Notes under the pieces: generated by a model | Told to the model about the DNA's origin: nothing | The model's input: only the letters and a program-made list of their open reading frames with translations | Database searches by the model: none | Translations under genes and position numbers: made by a program | Part shown: in pieces, positions 15,250 through 26,191 of the stretch | Layout: each line of letters starts with the position of its first letter | Position numbering within the stretch: position 1 is the first letter of the stretch | Source of the DNA: Rugalucina vietnamica | Taxonomy: Eukaryota > Mollusca > Bivalvia > Lucinida > Lucinidae | Assembly: GCA_964017185.1 (NCBI GenBank) | Contig: OZ024883.1 | Coordinates: 1,674,001 to 1,738,000, forward strand | Direction of reading: 5' to 3' | DNA: 64,000 nucleotides

Positions 15250-15420
15250 GTTTGTATGGAGTAGGGCTAGGTAAGGGTAGAAGGTACATGTAAAATATGA
15301 TACAGTATGAAGTGAGGGTAAGGTAGGTAGAGGTGAAGTGGTTTGGTAGTGGTGGGTAGGGTAGGGCAGGTGGTTGGGTAGTAATGGTTAGGTTAGGGGT
15401 GGTGGTAGGGTCATATAGGA
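15250..15420 (+). repeat. G-rich simple sequence
   Basis: Irregular GGGTAGGG, GGTAGGTAGAGG and GGTTAGGTTAGGGG runs fill about 170 bp, with many closely spaced G-tracts on the plus strand. It could fold as G-quadruplexes and looks partly telomere-like, but no uninterrupted TTAGGG run is present. Confidence 0.5.
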
Positions 15421-15429
15421 GGGAGGCAG

Positions 15430-15815
15430 TATGGTCGTTTCAGTTCCTGGGTCATTTCAGTCCCTGTCATTTCAGTCCCCGGTGGTTTTGGGCCTGTCAT
15501 TTCGGTCCAGGGTGATTTCTGTTTAGAGTCACTTGGGAGCTGGGTGGTTTCGATCCCGGGTCATTTCGGTCCAGGGTCATTTTAGTTTAAGGTCGTTTCG
15601 GTACCAAGTGGTTTCGGTCCGGGGTGATTTCTGTCCCTGGTTGTTTCGGTCTTGGGTCATTCAGTCCCTAGTCATTTTGGACCGGGTAGTTTCTGTCCAA
15701 AGTCATTTCGGTCCGGGGTCATTTCGGTCCAGGGTCATTTTGGTCCTGGGTCGTTTTGGTCTCGGGGGTCATTTTGGTCCTGAGTCTTTTCAGACCAGGT
15801 CGTTTCGGACCGGCT
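15430..15815 (+). repeat. 17-bp minisatellite (GGTCATTTCGGTCCNGG)
   Basis: About 22 imperfect head-to-tail copies of a 17-bp unit, GTCATTTCGGTCCNGGG. Because 17 is not a multiple of 3, the open frame through it gives a rotating peptide pattern and should not be called a gene. A single related word (GTTTCGGGTCACTTCAG) occurs at about 18,076. Confidence 0.85.
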
Positions 15816-17260
15816 GTATATGTGCTACCTACCTACCTACTCTACAAGAGACTTGTAGACCATTTTGGTACATAGTCTGGTATTCTCCCACTGGACAACT
15901 GGACACACTCAACAGAAACGATTATGTTAAGTTTATCAACAAAAGTTTCGAGCATAAGGTTTACTATGTGTGTGATAAGGCAGTGTGCCTTAGGTCCATA
16001 TTAACACTTAAGTATGAGCGAATACCTGACAGAAACCGAACAAATTGTACATGTGATTATGAATTGATACGATCGGTGTGACGTCCCGGATAGGTAACTA
16101 TGGTATATTTATGGTATTTATTGGAAATATGAGGTCTCGGCTAGATTGTCAAAGCTGTAATTGATAGAGTTTAAAAGCTGATAATTTAATTATTTGAGCA
16201 AATATCCATGATATTTTTTCATGAAGCAATAGCCTGATATATTAACTTTAAGACAGTATCATTTTATTTCTGGAGAAACCAACATGTTCTGCACAAATCG
16301 TCAAGAAAACTAGGTATCAAATTTCACTGTTTTCAGCTTTTTTGACAGAAAATCACCAGAATTTGGTAAAAATGAAGGGAAAAACTCCATTTGCTTTCAA
16401 AGTAACTTGAAATTTTTGTCAAACATGATAAAAACCTCTTATTAGAGCCTTAGTTGTCACTTAAACTCATTTTAGACCATCCTTATGTGTTTTGTGATAC
16501 TTAAAATCAAGCAGAGACAACATGAATTGACACTCGCTTCAGTGCCTTATACGGGTTATTTTGGATCCGAGGTCATAGGTCATTCGTACGAGGTGAATTC
16601 CTCGGTGTTTATCGCTGTAACCTTACCGAACTAAAGTCAGAAAATATGAAAACAAAATAAAAATATTAATAAAAGTTTTGTATGTCTTTTTAGATCTTCA
16701 TTATTTATTATACTCAAGGTATGAACCCCGTTATTATTCTGACAAATTATGATTCTATAAGCGTCTGAAAATGATTAAATCACAGCGATATAGACCGAAT
16801 CATACCCTCGACCGAATGAGCAAAGAGGCGGGAAAGGTGCAGTTCCGGTAACCAATATTGATTTTTTTCTAACAAAAGAGTAGCTTGCCGACCAGGTCAA
16901 TAAAATGACTTTTGCCGACCGGGTCAATAAAATGACTTAATTTTCATATTGGCCAGTTGTTTCTATCTTCTGATACGGAGTCGATCAATTTCTGATCATC
17001 ACCTCAGGTTTCTGTAGTGGGTGCAAATATAACTTGACTCACATTGGAAAAAAATTAAACCTGTGACATACCAAATATTGCCAAGTTGCAGACATTGATT
17101 TAGTAAACTGCGTCACTGAATTTTCTATACAAAGGACCAAGGACTGTAGAAATGGTTCGGTTCAATTTGGTCCAGGATAATTCTGTGCTGAAAGCCAGTC
17201 AGATATTCACATAGAGTAACACTCAGAAAGATCTAGAATTCTACTTAATTAAAGTTTTAT
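15816..17260. other. No gene seen; unique or decayed intergenic sequence
   Basis: I see no exon-like segments here. The only local structure is a short direct duplication of TTGCCGACCNGGTCAATAAA at about 16,887 and 16,912, and AT-rich sequence. Confidence 0.5.
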
Positions 17261-17970
17261 TGGAAAAGGTCCCTCAGGACCTTTTCCACAGTGTTTACTT
17301 TGAATATGAAGAAAATTCTACCCATGATCGACTGCTCTCTCTCAATTACGCGTTTTGTCACATAAAGCGCTTAATAAAAACTAGTGAACCCGTCTATACT
17401 GACTAGACAGTTAACCGCAATCAATTAAATTTATCCATTTTTGACACTCCCCGTCAAATAGCGGTAAAAGCTAGCAAGCAGTCTCGATCGTGGTGACTGC
17501 TTATCATAGCGCATCTAGGTTTAGATCATAGATACCCTGACAAGGGGTACAGAAACTATAGGAACTCTATATGGCTGACTTTTAGTCCATCACATCGGTC
17601 CCATGGGTCTGTTTCTGGTAGTGTGGCTGCAGGTAAAAATTCAGAACTCTGTCACAAATTGACTGCACAGCAAAATGGTTTTCTACACATCGACATATTG
17701 ATTGTAATCGTGTTCCCTTTAGTATTGGCTTAAGTTCCATAACATCAGAAAAATTTTGGTCAATGCCTTGAGTGACAGATACACACACTGGTCAAGTGTT
17801 CATAACAAGAAACGACATTCATGTATAGGAAACGAAACTGAAATGTATGAGAATCGAAATTAATGACAAACCAGAGAATCAACAACACTGAAATCTAGAG
17901 CAAAAGGAATCTCTTATAACAAACGGCTGCTGACCTTTTCATTGGTTTCTTTTTAAAGAAGCCAACTTGT
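17261..17970 (+). mobile_element. Hairpin-ended 0.71-kb repeat, copy 1
   Basis: It begins TGGAAAAGGTCC with an 11-bp-arm hairpin (GGAAAAGGTCC, loop CTCA, GGACCTTTTCC) and ends with a second hairpin (GGTTTCTTT, TTAAAGAAGCC) followed by AACTTGT. Near-identical copies are at 19,464-20,176 (inverted) and 23,024-23,734. Flanks of the three copies differ completely and show no shared terminal inverted repeat and no clear target duplication. On the minus strand it carries a frame of about 66 residues (17582-17788) that is open in all copies. Confidence 0.85.
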
Positions 17971-18309
17971 TTGCTTTTTTCTCTAAAGATGACAGCAACC
18001 AAAATGTAAACATTTGTGCATTGTGAGAAACGTCATCAAAATTTGTGTTTCTGACTATTTGTTCAGTTTACGTTTCGGTTTCGGGTCACTTCAGCCCTAA
18101 TCCTGATCTTTTTGGTAAATCCCTCCTCTATCAGGAGAACCACAAAGTCAAAAGCACTGAATATAATTCTGAATCTGATTCTGCCAGATATTCCATGCAC
18201 ATCATAATGAGTAATACGTGGAGTGCGTGTGGAAATGGCCCAAAGAAATGATAAAAAAAAAAGAGTATTGGTAGTGGACAGTGGTTAAATTTCTAGTGAA
18301 ATTTGGAAT

Positions 18310-18310
<1 letters not shown>

Positions 18311-18379
<69 letters not shown>
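18311..18379 (+). repeat. (GAT)n microsatellite
   Basis: Twenty-three uninterrupted GAT/ATG trinucleotide units. The poly-serine frame on the other strand is a by-product of the repeat. Confidence 0.98.
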
Positions 18380-18383
<4 letters not shown>

Positions 18384-18585
18384 GTTTTATTTGAGGTGAG
18401 ATGCTAGTCCACCCCGGAATGATTCCAAGTCTGGACAACTGGTCAGGTCAGGGGGGGGGGATATAATTTTAGAGTATTGCTGGTCTTAGAAAAAAATGAA
18501 TACAGATGGGCGTTAATTCGATAGTATGGGATGGAGAGTCTGTTACGCATTGTGGAAGTGATGTGAGATGGGAAAGGGATTCTGA

Positions 18586-18813
18586 CTAGGCCTGATTGAA
18601 TTTTGTAGAACATAACCAGGGGAGATATTTTTCTGCGGGTTTATAAGTTGGGAGACTTAACTTTTTTAACATTTGAGTGACGCTGCTAGTTCTTGAGTAG
18701 TCATTTAAGATGTATGACACTGCCCTGTGTTGAACCATCTCGAGATCGTCTGATATGTTCAGTCCCAGGTATTTGGCATTGTTAGTAGTTTGGAGTATTT
18801 TGTTGTGGAGTTT
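18586..18813 (-). pseudogene. LINE reverse-transcriptase C-terminal fragment
   Basis: The minus-strand translation includes ATTNNAKYLGLNISDDLE-like sequence and then VQHRAVSYILNDYSRTSSV. This matches the pattern K-YLG-x-xI-xxxL followed by MVQRRAARFV-xxxYxxxSSVTxML near the end of CR1/Jockey-type LINE ORF2 proteins. It is separated from its upstream RT part (19,248-19,463) by the TRIM at 18,818-19,243. The remnant is 5'-truncated and not functional. Confidence 0.75.
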
Positions 18814-18817
18814 ATAG

Positions 18818-19243
18818 TGTGACGGGATAGCCTCCCTTGGTAATATGCAAATTTCCAACTCGAGACTTTGTGAATCGAGTAAGTGTTAGGTATATAGCGC
18901 AGTAAACCACCCTTGGTGGATGAGCATGCTTTTCCACCCGACGGGGTTTGCTGTGGCTTGGCTCGGCCGTTCGTTACATTTGGTGGCAGCGGTGGGATAA
19001 TGACAACTGCCAGAACGGAGTTGCCTTACCCATGTAGTCCCCAGGGCAAGACTCGGGACGAGTCTTCTCGGAGGGGTAAGTAATGTGACGGGATAGCCTC
19101 CCTTGGAAATATGCAAATTTCAAACTCGAGACTTTGTGAATCGAGTAAGTGTTAGGTATATAGCGCAGTAAACCACCCTTGGTGGATGAGCATGCTTTTC
19201 CACCGACGGGGTTTGCTGTGGCTTGGCTCGGCTGTTCGTTACA
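18818..19243 (+). mobile_element. TRIM (tiny LTR retrotransposon), copy 1, 426 bp
   Basis: Two near-identical LTRs, 18818-18978 (161 bp) and 19084-19243 (160 bp), each start TGTGACGGGATAGCC and end GTTCGTTACA. The internal region is only 105 bp. It begins with TTTGGTGGCAGCGGTGGGAT, which resembles a tRNA-type primer-binding site, and ends with a purine-rich GGAGGGGTAAGTAA before the 3' LTR. The 4-bp target duplication ATAG is present on both sides (18814-18817 and 19244-19247). There is no coding capacity. The element interrupts a minus-strand LINE fossil. Confidence 0.9.
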
Positions 19244-19247
19244 ATAG

Positions 19248-19463
19248 TCAAAAATAAAAGGTTTGTGTTTTTTTTTTTGTTATTCTTATCACCTCACACT
19301 TGTCTGGATTGAAGGCCATTAGCCACTCACTTTCCCGTGCTTCAAGTTTTGAAAGGTCATTTTGTAGGGTTGGCAGTCAGACAGGCTGGATATGGTGAGA
19401 TACATGATTGTATCATCAGCAAACAGACGGATGTTACTTTGTATGGTTTCAGGCATGTCATTT
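19248..19463 (-). pseudogene. LINE reverse-transcriptase fragment with FADD motif
   Basis: The minus-strand reading gives VNDMPETIQSNIRLFADDT, then LKHGKVSEWLMAFNPDKCEV. These are the conserved RT catalytic region (ADD) and the WxxxFNxxKC block of CR1/Jockey/L2-like LINEs. It is continuous in order with the 18,586-18,813 fragment once the TRIM is removed. On the upstream side it stops exactly at the end of the hairpin-ended repeat, inside what would be the INDLP codons. Confidence 0.8.
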
Positions 19464-20176
19464 ACAAGTTGGCTTCTTTAAAAAGAAACCAATGAAAAGG
19501 TCAGCAGCTGTTTGTTATAAGAGATTCCTTTAAATTTGCTCTAGATTTCAGTGTTGTTGATTCTCTGGTTTGTCATTTATTTCGATTCTGATACATTTCA
19601 GTTTCGTTTCCTTTACATGAATGTCGTTTCTTGTTATGAACGCTTGACCAGTGTGTGTATCTGTCACTCAAGGCATTGACCAAAATTTCTGATGTTATGA
19701 AACCAAAGCCAGTACTAAAGGGAACACGATTACAATCAATATGTCGATGTGTAGAAAACCATTTTGCAGTGCAGTCAATTTGTGACAGAGTTCTGAATTT
19801 TGACCTGCAGCCACACTACCAGAAACAGACCCATGGGACCGATGTGATGCACTAAAAGTCAGCCATCTAGAGTTCCTATAGTTTCTGTACCCCTCGTCAG
19901 GGTATCTACGATCTAAACCTAGATGCGCTATGATAAGCAGTCACCACGATCGAGACTGCTTGCTAGATTTTACCGTTATTTGACGGGGAGTGTCAAAAAT
20001 GGATAAATTTAATTGATTGCGGTTAATTGTCTAGTCAGTATAGACGGGTTCACTAGTTTTTATTAAGCGCTTTATGTGACAAAACGCGTAATTGAGAGAG
20101 AGCAGTCGATCATGGGTAGAATTTTCTTCATATTCAAAGTAAACACTGTGGAAAAGGTCCTGAGGGACCTTTTCCA
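19464..20176 (-). mobile_element. Hairpin-ended 0.71-kb repeat, copy 2 (inverted)
   Basis: Reverse-complement copy of the repeat at 17,261-17,970, with the same two end hairpins. Its internal frame, here on the plus strand (19655-19855), differs from copy 3 by only a few residues (VMKPKPVLKG against VMEPKPILKG) and has no stop. It abuts the LINE RT fragment at 19,248-19,463. Confidence 0.85.
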
Positions 20177-20339
20177 GTAAAAGCTATCCAGGCGCCCCCT
20201 ATCTTTCTCTATATACTGCCATACGCCCTCTCGGACATTCTAGGCAGGTGTGCGCAAAGTCTGTTAGTATCAGACAGGAAAAGGATGAAATTTAAGGCAT
20301 CCAAACTCTGTAAGCATACAACGGACTTAGGGAGGGCAT

Positions 20340-21225
20340 TCCACTGGACAATGGCGATGAATACTTAATAATAATCTCTTGGAGGCTACACCTGTCTAAA
20401 GGTCATCGAATATCAGTATCTAGAGATTCTGTGTGGTCATACTGCACATGATCTGGGAGTGGGACTGCTACCAAGCCTATACAATCTTATAAAAAAGACA
20501 CACGGGCATCGGCTCGTCTTTGCTCCAATGTTCTCCATCTAAGTTTGTTTATCATCTCAGTTACAGTTACCTGATTGTCGTAATTATCAATAGTCCAGCG
20601 AGAAGCCCTTCGCTGGACCATTTCAATTTTAGAGATATGTTCTTTAGTATGCGGGCCCCATACAGTATAGAGGCATACTCTAACTGGGGCCTAACTATAG
20701 TATTATAGGCTGACATCTGTACTTTGTCATTTTTAAAACATTTCTACTGATGTAGCCTAAGGTCCTGTTAGCATTGGTGACAAACACGATCGATATGAGA
20801 GTTCCAAGATAGGTTGCTTGACACGTCAACACCAAGGTATCTGGCACAAGTGACAGTCTCCAAAACCTGTCCATGGAGAAAATATTATGAATTAATAGGT
20901 TTCTTACTCTTAGATTCTGTCACCTGTAAAACCTGGCATTTAGATGGGTTGAACTGCATGTTCCACTTGGACGACCATACCGACCGTATGTCCAGGTCCT
21001 TCTGAAGTACCGAGCTGTCTTCCTCACCCTTGATAGTGAGATAGATGCAGTATCATCTGCAAAAACGTACTTGGGAGGAGATCCCACCAGGCAGGTCATT
21101 GATATAGGAGAGGAAAAGGATTGGACCCAAAACCGATCCTTAAGGGACACCGGATTTAACTGGTATGGAGTCAGATTCCTCGCCATCAATGACAACCTGC
21201 CGGTACCTATTCCCAAGGTAGGATT
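20340..21225 (-). pseudogene. Fossil LINE ORF2 (second element)
   Basis: The minus strand, allowing frameshifts, reads GVPXGSVLGPILFLSYINDLPGG, then an FADDT-like block near 21,050, KCQVLQ, and near 20,560-20,700 LEYASIVWGPHTKEHISK followed by MVQRRASRW. This is the order of motifs in CR1/L2/Jockey-type RT and its C-terminal region. Multiple frameshifts and stops show it is dead. It is distinct from the LINE at 18.6-19.5 kb because both carry an ADD block. Confidence 0.75.
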
Positions 21226-21249
21226 GAATCAAAGTTCTAATATATATTA

Positions 21250-22139
21250 GAAATAGCAGAAAGCTCAGCAAAATCACCAAGACTGAGGAAGCAAATTCTT
21301 AAATTATTAAAAACTGTCGGACGCTATGTACAACTATGGTGTACTATAGCTAGCTAACATAACTGGGGTTGTGTCTAAAATATGACTTTATGCTTCGAGC
21401 ATTTTTCAAGGTGGATACCATATTTATCAATTGATTGTTAGATGACCAAAAGAGGGCATATACAAAAGAAATGTTGAAACTTTGTCCAAAGTTTGACAAA
21501 AAATGGTTTGCTGATATTTTGATGAAACCAGGACTCATTTCTATGAACCACAGTGAAAGGTTAGAAAATAAATTTGGTCAACGCTAAACACCAAGAGGCC
21601 GTTTATTGACAGGAGGCAGTTAAATAAATAGTTTTATTATATAACTATAAATAGACAGTATTTCAGACAATGCTTTCAGCCAATTGCATATTTTATCATA
21701 TTCTATGACCTGGGTTATTCCCCATCGGATATATGTTACTAAATTTAGAACTCTCTCTGTCATTGGAAATGTACATTGATTACTGTCAAACAGTAATGCC
21801 GAAGAAGTACAAATGATGTTTATTACTGTTTAGTTAATTTGAATTCAGACGTAATGTCCCAATGAACATTTTTCAGTCATGCTTGGACTATATGTAAACT
21901 ATATGTATACACTCATTCATTTACAAATAAAAATAGTTGTTTTAAAATTATTGTTATCATGTACGCCTCGGTCAATATTGTAAGTCTCTGTTGGATATCA
22001 CATCATATTCAATGACTCAATCGTCATGAATTGTATAATGTATCATTACGAAAACTAGTTCATACAATATACAGATATTTTAAGGATCTAAAAAAGGAAA
22101 ATTTTCAGTAAACATTTTTTAAAATATTTTTTATATATT
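21250..22139. other. No gene seen; AT-rich intergenic
   Basis: No exon, terminal repeat or array could be recognised in this stretch. Confidence 0.5.
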
Positions 22140-22540
22140 TTTGTTATCAAAATATAGATTGTGGGTATACGTTAGAACCACCTCGGTTCAAATTTCTGTG
22201 CCAGTGTAAAGAGGTCACTGGTACGTTCTGCCGTGGCAAGGTCCTGAAATAGCTTAAGCATTACTACAGTAAACGCCGCCCAAACAACAGGAAAACATGT
22301 CCATGTAATGTACACCCTTTTACGTCCCGCTTTTATATAGTAAAAATGGGGGTAACCTAACTTTGTTATTTTTTATCCAAAACATAGATTGCGGGTACTT
22401 GTTAGAACCGCCTCGGTGAGGCGGTTCTAACGTGTATCCACTGTCAATGTTTTGAGCAAATATATTAAAAATATCAACAAAAAATTAAATTTGGTTTTAC
22501 AATTGAAACAAATCTCTAATGCATGAACAAGTTTTCGTAC
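22140..22540. mobile_element. Hairpin repeat (ACATAGATTGNGGGTAC family), copy 1
   Basis: A hairpin at about 22,379-22,456 has arms ACATAGATTGCGGGTACTTGTTAGAACCGCC-like and GGCGGTTCTAACGTGTATCC-like around CTCGGTGA. A half-copy precedes it at 22,150. Flanking sequence (TACGTCCCGCTTTTATATAG) recurs beside the related hairpins at 39.06 and 48.84 kb, so this is a dispersed foldback element. Confidence 0.7.
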
Positions 22541-22857
22541 TGTTTAGAACTTGAGCACATTTGTCTTCCACACCACTACACACCTATACACAATGTGCGT
22601 ATTGTGAAGGAATTTCTGCAGAAAGCAAATGTGATAGTCCTGCCCCATCCTTCTACTCACCAGACCTGGCCAAATGTGACTACTTTTTATTTCCTCGATT
22701 GAAGAAAATAGAAAATGCTGGCTGGTAGAAATATTTAGCGTCGTTGTTTTGTGGGTTCTGTAGTGTGATAGTGTCTGAAAGGCAAACCCACAAAAGACTT
22801 TGAAAATACCTTTAGAATATGGATTAATTGCACAGAGTTTGAAATTTACCTACATTT

Positions 22858-23023
22858 GTGGAACCTCGGAACTTGCACCAGCCCTGGTGTCAAAATGATT
22901 CAGGAGAAAACCACAAGAACGAGGGGATTTTAATATGGTTCCGATCTTCAAGAAAGGAGATAGAATTATCGTCCAGTATCACTCACTTCTGTCGTATGCA
23001 AGGTTCTGGAGCACATAGTTCAT
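22858..23023 (+). pseudogene. LINE reverse transcriptase, upstream part
   Basis: The plus strand gives NMVPIFKKGDR, then a YARFWSTIVH-like block (the region before TSVVCKVLEHIIH in LINE RTs). The reading resumes at 23,735 after the hairpin-ended repeat, with SIMSHFFICNILCGCRHDFRK. The two halves therefore belong to one element. Confidence 0.75.
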
Positions 23024-23734
23024 TGGAAAAGGTCCCTCAGGACCTTTTCCACAGTGTTTACTTTGAATATGAAGAAAATTCTACCCATGATCGACTGCTC
23101 TCTCTCAATTACGCGTTTTGTCACATAAATCGCTTAATAAAAACTAGTGAACCCGTCTATACTGACTAGACAGTTAACCGCAATCAATTAAATTTATCCA
23201 TTTTTGACACTCCCCGTCAAATAGCGGTAAAATCTAGCAAGCAGTCTCGATCGTGGTGACTGCTTATCATAGCGCATCTAGGTTTAGATCGTAGATACCC
23301 TGACGAGGGGTACAGAAATTATAGGAACTCTATATGGCTGACTTTTAGTCCATCACATCGGTCCCATGGGTCTGTTTCTGGTAGTGAGGCTGCAGGTCAA
23401 AATTCAGAACTCTGTCACAAATTGACTGCACTGCAAAATGGTTTTCTACACATCGACATATTGATTGTAACCGTGTTCCCTTTAGTATTGGCTTTGGTTC
23501 CATAACATCAGAAATTTTGGTCAATGCCTTGAGTGACAGATACACACACTGGTCAAGCGTTCATAACAAGAAACGACATTCATGTATAGGAAACGAAACT
23601 GAAACGTATGAGAATCGAAATTAATGACAAACCAGAGAATCAACAACACTGAAATCTAGATAAAAAGGAATCTCTTATAACAAACGGCTGCTGACCTTTT
23701 CATTGGTTTCTTTTTAAAGAAGCCAACTTGTAGC
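23024..23734 (+). mobile_element. Hairpin-ended 0.71-kb repeat, copy 3, inside a LINE
   Basis: Third copy of the repeat, with both end hairpins. It splits the RT frame between the codons for VLEHIVH and SIMSH, and the frame reads on without loss if the insert is removed. That fixes the ends to within a few bases and shows little or no target duplication. The minus-strand frame 23345-23545 is open (KISDVMEPKPILKG, CRCVENHFAVQSICDRVLNF). Confidence 0.88.
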
Positions 23735-24600
23735 AGTATCATGTCCCACTTTTTCATATGTAATATACTATGTGGCTGCCGACATGATTTCAGAAAACGC
23801 CGCTAGTGTGAGACCTAGCTGATTAATACTGTCCACAACAAAGCAAGGCGCATTAAAATGGACTTCTTTCGGGCATATGGGGAAATTGTCAAAAACTGGA
23901 TCAAAGGCTTTTCTCAGCCAGTCGTCCTTGAAGATTATCAGGCATTCCCCAGGACACAGTCATATGCTCTCCCTCGCTTATATTAATGATCTGCCTGGAT
24001 GCATTGACTCAAATACATGTACGCTTCTTGGCAGATGACAGCCTGTTCTGCATGGTTGATTAAATGCCAGAGGACAGCAAGCAACTGCAACTGGATTTTC
24101 AAGCCCTGGAGCAATGAGAGAAGGAATGACTAATGAGCTTCAATACAATTAAAGCCATATCCGCTTCTGCCCAAAGACAGTTAAGCCAAAGAGACAAACT
24201 ACACGTTCCATTAGTGGCAGAGGCCAGTAAGTGCATGTACATAGCAGTGACGCTTACCAACAACCTCTCTTGGAACAAAAATGTGCAGAATGTCACGGCC
24301 ACATAAAATAGAACCACAGGCTTTATCAAGCTTGACCTTGGGGAATGCACCTAGCCAGTCAAACTACTCTACTCACGTTTCACCTGGCCCTTGAGTATGC
24401 CTCGAGTATACCTTAACAGTTTGGAATACTGCCACCCACAACAGCATACATATCCTGGACCAAGTCCAGAAGTGGGTAGCAAGGTTTGTGACCACAACAC
24501 CTAGCTGTGTTACACGAAAAAAGGCGGCCCGAAAACAGACCTTCCACATCATAAGCTGAGGGTGAGGTTGGGGTCCTGTGAAATCGGTTTACCACGCCCC
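23735..24600 (+). pseudogene. LINE reverse transcriptase, downstream part
   Basis: Plus-strand reading with frameshifts: CGCRHDFRK (cf. QHGFRKGRS), INDLPGCIDSNT, LADDSLF (the catalytic ADD), LQLDFQALEQ, MSFNTIKA, YIAVTLTNNLSWNKNV, LNSLEYCHP, and a final WVARF-like block. The motif order is that of a CR1/Jockey-type ORF2. Stops and shifts make it non-functional. Its 3' region may run to the poly-A tract at 25,017. Confidence 0.75.
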
Positions 24601-25011
24601 CACGCCCAACCCCCTGTCATGCCAACTGTACATAGCTTTAAAGACGTTTTAGCTGTAAAATCATTGTAAGTACTGCACTGCTGTACATAACATTCACCAC
24701 TTTGCTTTAACGTTCCAGAAGGATCCCGATTCTTAACACAGAGGAAGAAGAGGTTGAAAAACTGTGGGTATATCGTTAAAACAAACATTAAAATGATCTC
24801 ATACAGTTTGCACTTGAACGTCACTCTCTTCTCCTCCACAACCCAGTTCAGAATCCGAGATGATGACAGAGGAATTAATATAGTCAATATGGTTTGTAGC
24901 TTGGTATAAATGTGTTTCTTGGGTAGGTTTCGTGTCAAATCTCCCGCGGGTTGTAGCGCGGTCAGTGCAGCTTCCAGGACAATGTCAATAATTTCACAGC
25001 TTTCAAGAATC

Positions 25012-25016
<5 letters not shown>
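24549..25016 (-). other. Unassigned open frame, about 155 residues
   Basis: A minus-strand frame runs from a Met just left of the poly-A tract (MILESCEIIDIVLEAALTAL) to a stop at 24549, with a hydrophobic LYEIILMFVLTIYPQFFNLFF segment. I do not recognise it. It overlaps the 3' flank of a plus-strand LINE fossil and is bounded by that element's poly-A, so it is probably chance coding in repeat DNA. It is listed because it is unusually long for this AT-rich window. Confidence 0.25.

Positions 25017-25042
<26 letters not shown>
25017..25042 (+). repeat. Poly-A tract, possible retroelement tail
   Basis: An A-tract of about 25 bases followed by three AGAGTCA direct repeats. Its orientation fits the 3' end of the plus-strand LINE fossil, although the LINE 3' UTR has not been verified. 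Confidence 0.6.
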
Positions 25043-25045
<3 letters not shown>

Positions 25046-25149
25046 TCAAAGAGTCAAAGAGTCCTAAGATATTCAAAAAAAAACTCTGGTAAAAGCTTTG
25101 TTGCTATCATTTAAAAGAAATTCCTTGGGGCACTCAATTCAATTTTGAA

Positions 25150-25262
25150 GCGAAATGGTATCTGAGTGTCTGTGTAGCAAATTCTCCTCTGCCCTATGGC
25201 ATGCAGGGGTTGAGCCTATCAAGGCTGGATTCCAGATACAACAACGACAACAACAAAATTAC
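25150..25262 (+). mobile_element. Retroelement 3' tail
   Basis: GGGTTGAGCCTATCAAGG and GCTGGATTCCAGAT are followed by (ACAACA)n-like sequence ending AACAACAAAA. This looks like the 3' end of a short retroposon; the head is not recognisable. Confidence 0.4.
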
Positions 25263-26046
25263 ACGGTGATCGTATTACTAGTCAAGTGCGAACCTATTAA
25301 TGAATTATTATTTAATTAATTTTTCGATAAATCAATTTCATAATGATACCATAATGTTTTTTCAAATTATTTTATTCAATTGTTTTTCTAATATCAATAT
25401 TCAAAACGTTTTAATTGATTTGCCGCGGAACTACTTTTTTGTGTAAACAATTTGTTGGCAACCAAAATGCCAGGTACATGAAACTTTGTGATATTTTTAT
25501 TATTTGCTATCAGAATGCTGAATTAATGTTTTCTAATTACTGATAGAATGTTCATTTAACAATTTCAGATTTAATTAATTGCATTTCCAAAGCGATTGGT
25601 CGATTTATTTGATATAAAATTAGTTGATTTCTTAATTGTTCTTAATTGATTTTACAAGCCTTAAAGACAACAAGTTTAAGCTTTTTTCAAAAAAGCTTGA
25701 GGCCTTTCAGTCCTACATTTGGTTACCTTAAGTGCATTGTACACTGCAGTGCTGAATGGTTGAACACAATATTCAGTGGTCAGTCCTGCTTGACATCTGC
25801 TACACTCCAAAGGTGTCGGACCTGCATCTATGCATAAATTTTCAGTAAATCGCAACATATCAGTCCAAGGTAAATCATACAAAAGTGGACAGAATAGAAA
25901 TTTTAATTATAGTCAGCCATTTTTAACATGCCTCAGATTCAAACAGTGATAGCTTTTTCTTTCATGTACGTCAGTGCCATGTACGTCAGTACTTCTTTAG
26001 TGATGCAGCAGCGATGTGCATCAGTATTGGTTCTCAAACCTGACCA

Positions 26047-26048
<2 letters not shown>

Positions 26049-26108
<60 letters not shown>
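26049..26108 (+). repeat. (TA)n microsatellite left of the palindrome
   Basis: About 30 TA units. A second TA run (30,427-30,469) lies against the right edge of the Penelope palindrome. The open YIYIYI frames come from this repeat. Confidence 0.97.
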
Positions 26109-26110
<2 letters not shown>

Positions 26111-26191
26111 GAGAAATAGGACAAACATCAAACAAAAATCTTCCCGGTGGCACTGGATCCTAAGAAAGGATTCGAAAATGATTGAAATAAG

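Noticed and set aside
15533-16081. 182-residue frame with repeating GHFGPGSFRSRV pattern
   Set aside because: It is produced by the 17-bp minisatellite; the repeat length is not a multiple of three and the tail is unrelated sequence.
18202-18438. Poly-serine frame
   Set aside because: Translation of the (GAT)n microsatellite.
19084-19243. TRIM LTR considered as a simple tandem duplication
   Set aside because: The TGT...ACA ends, primer-like and purine-rich internal ends and matching 4-bp flanks fit an LTR element better.
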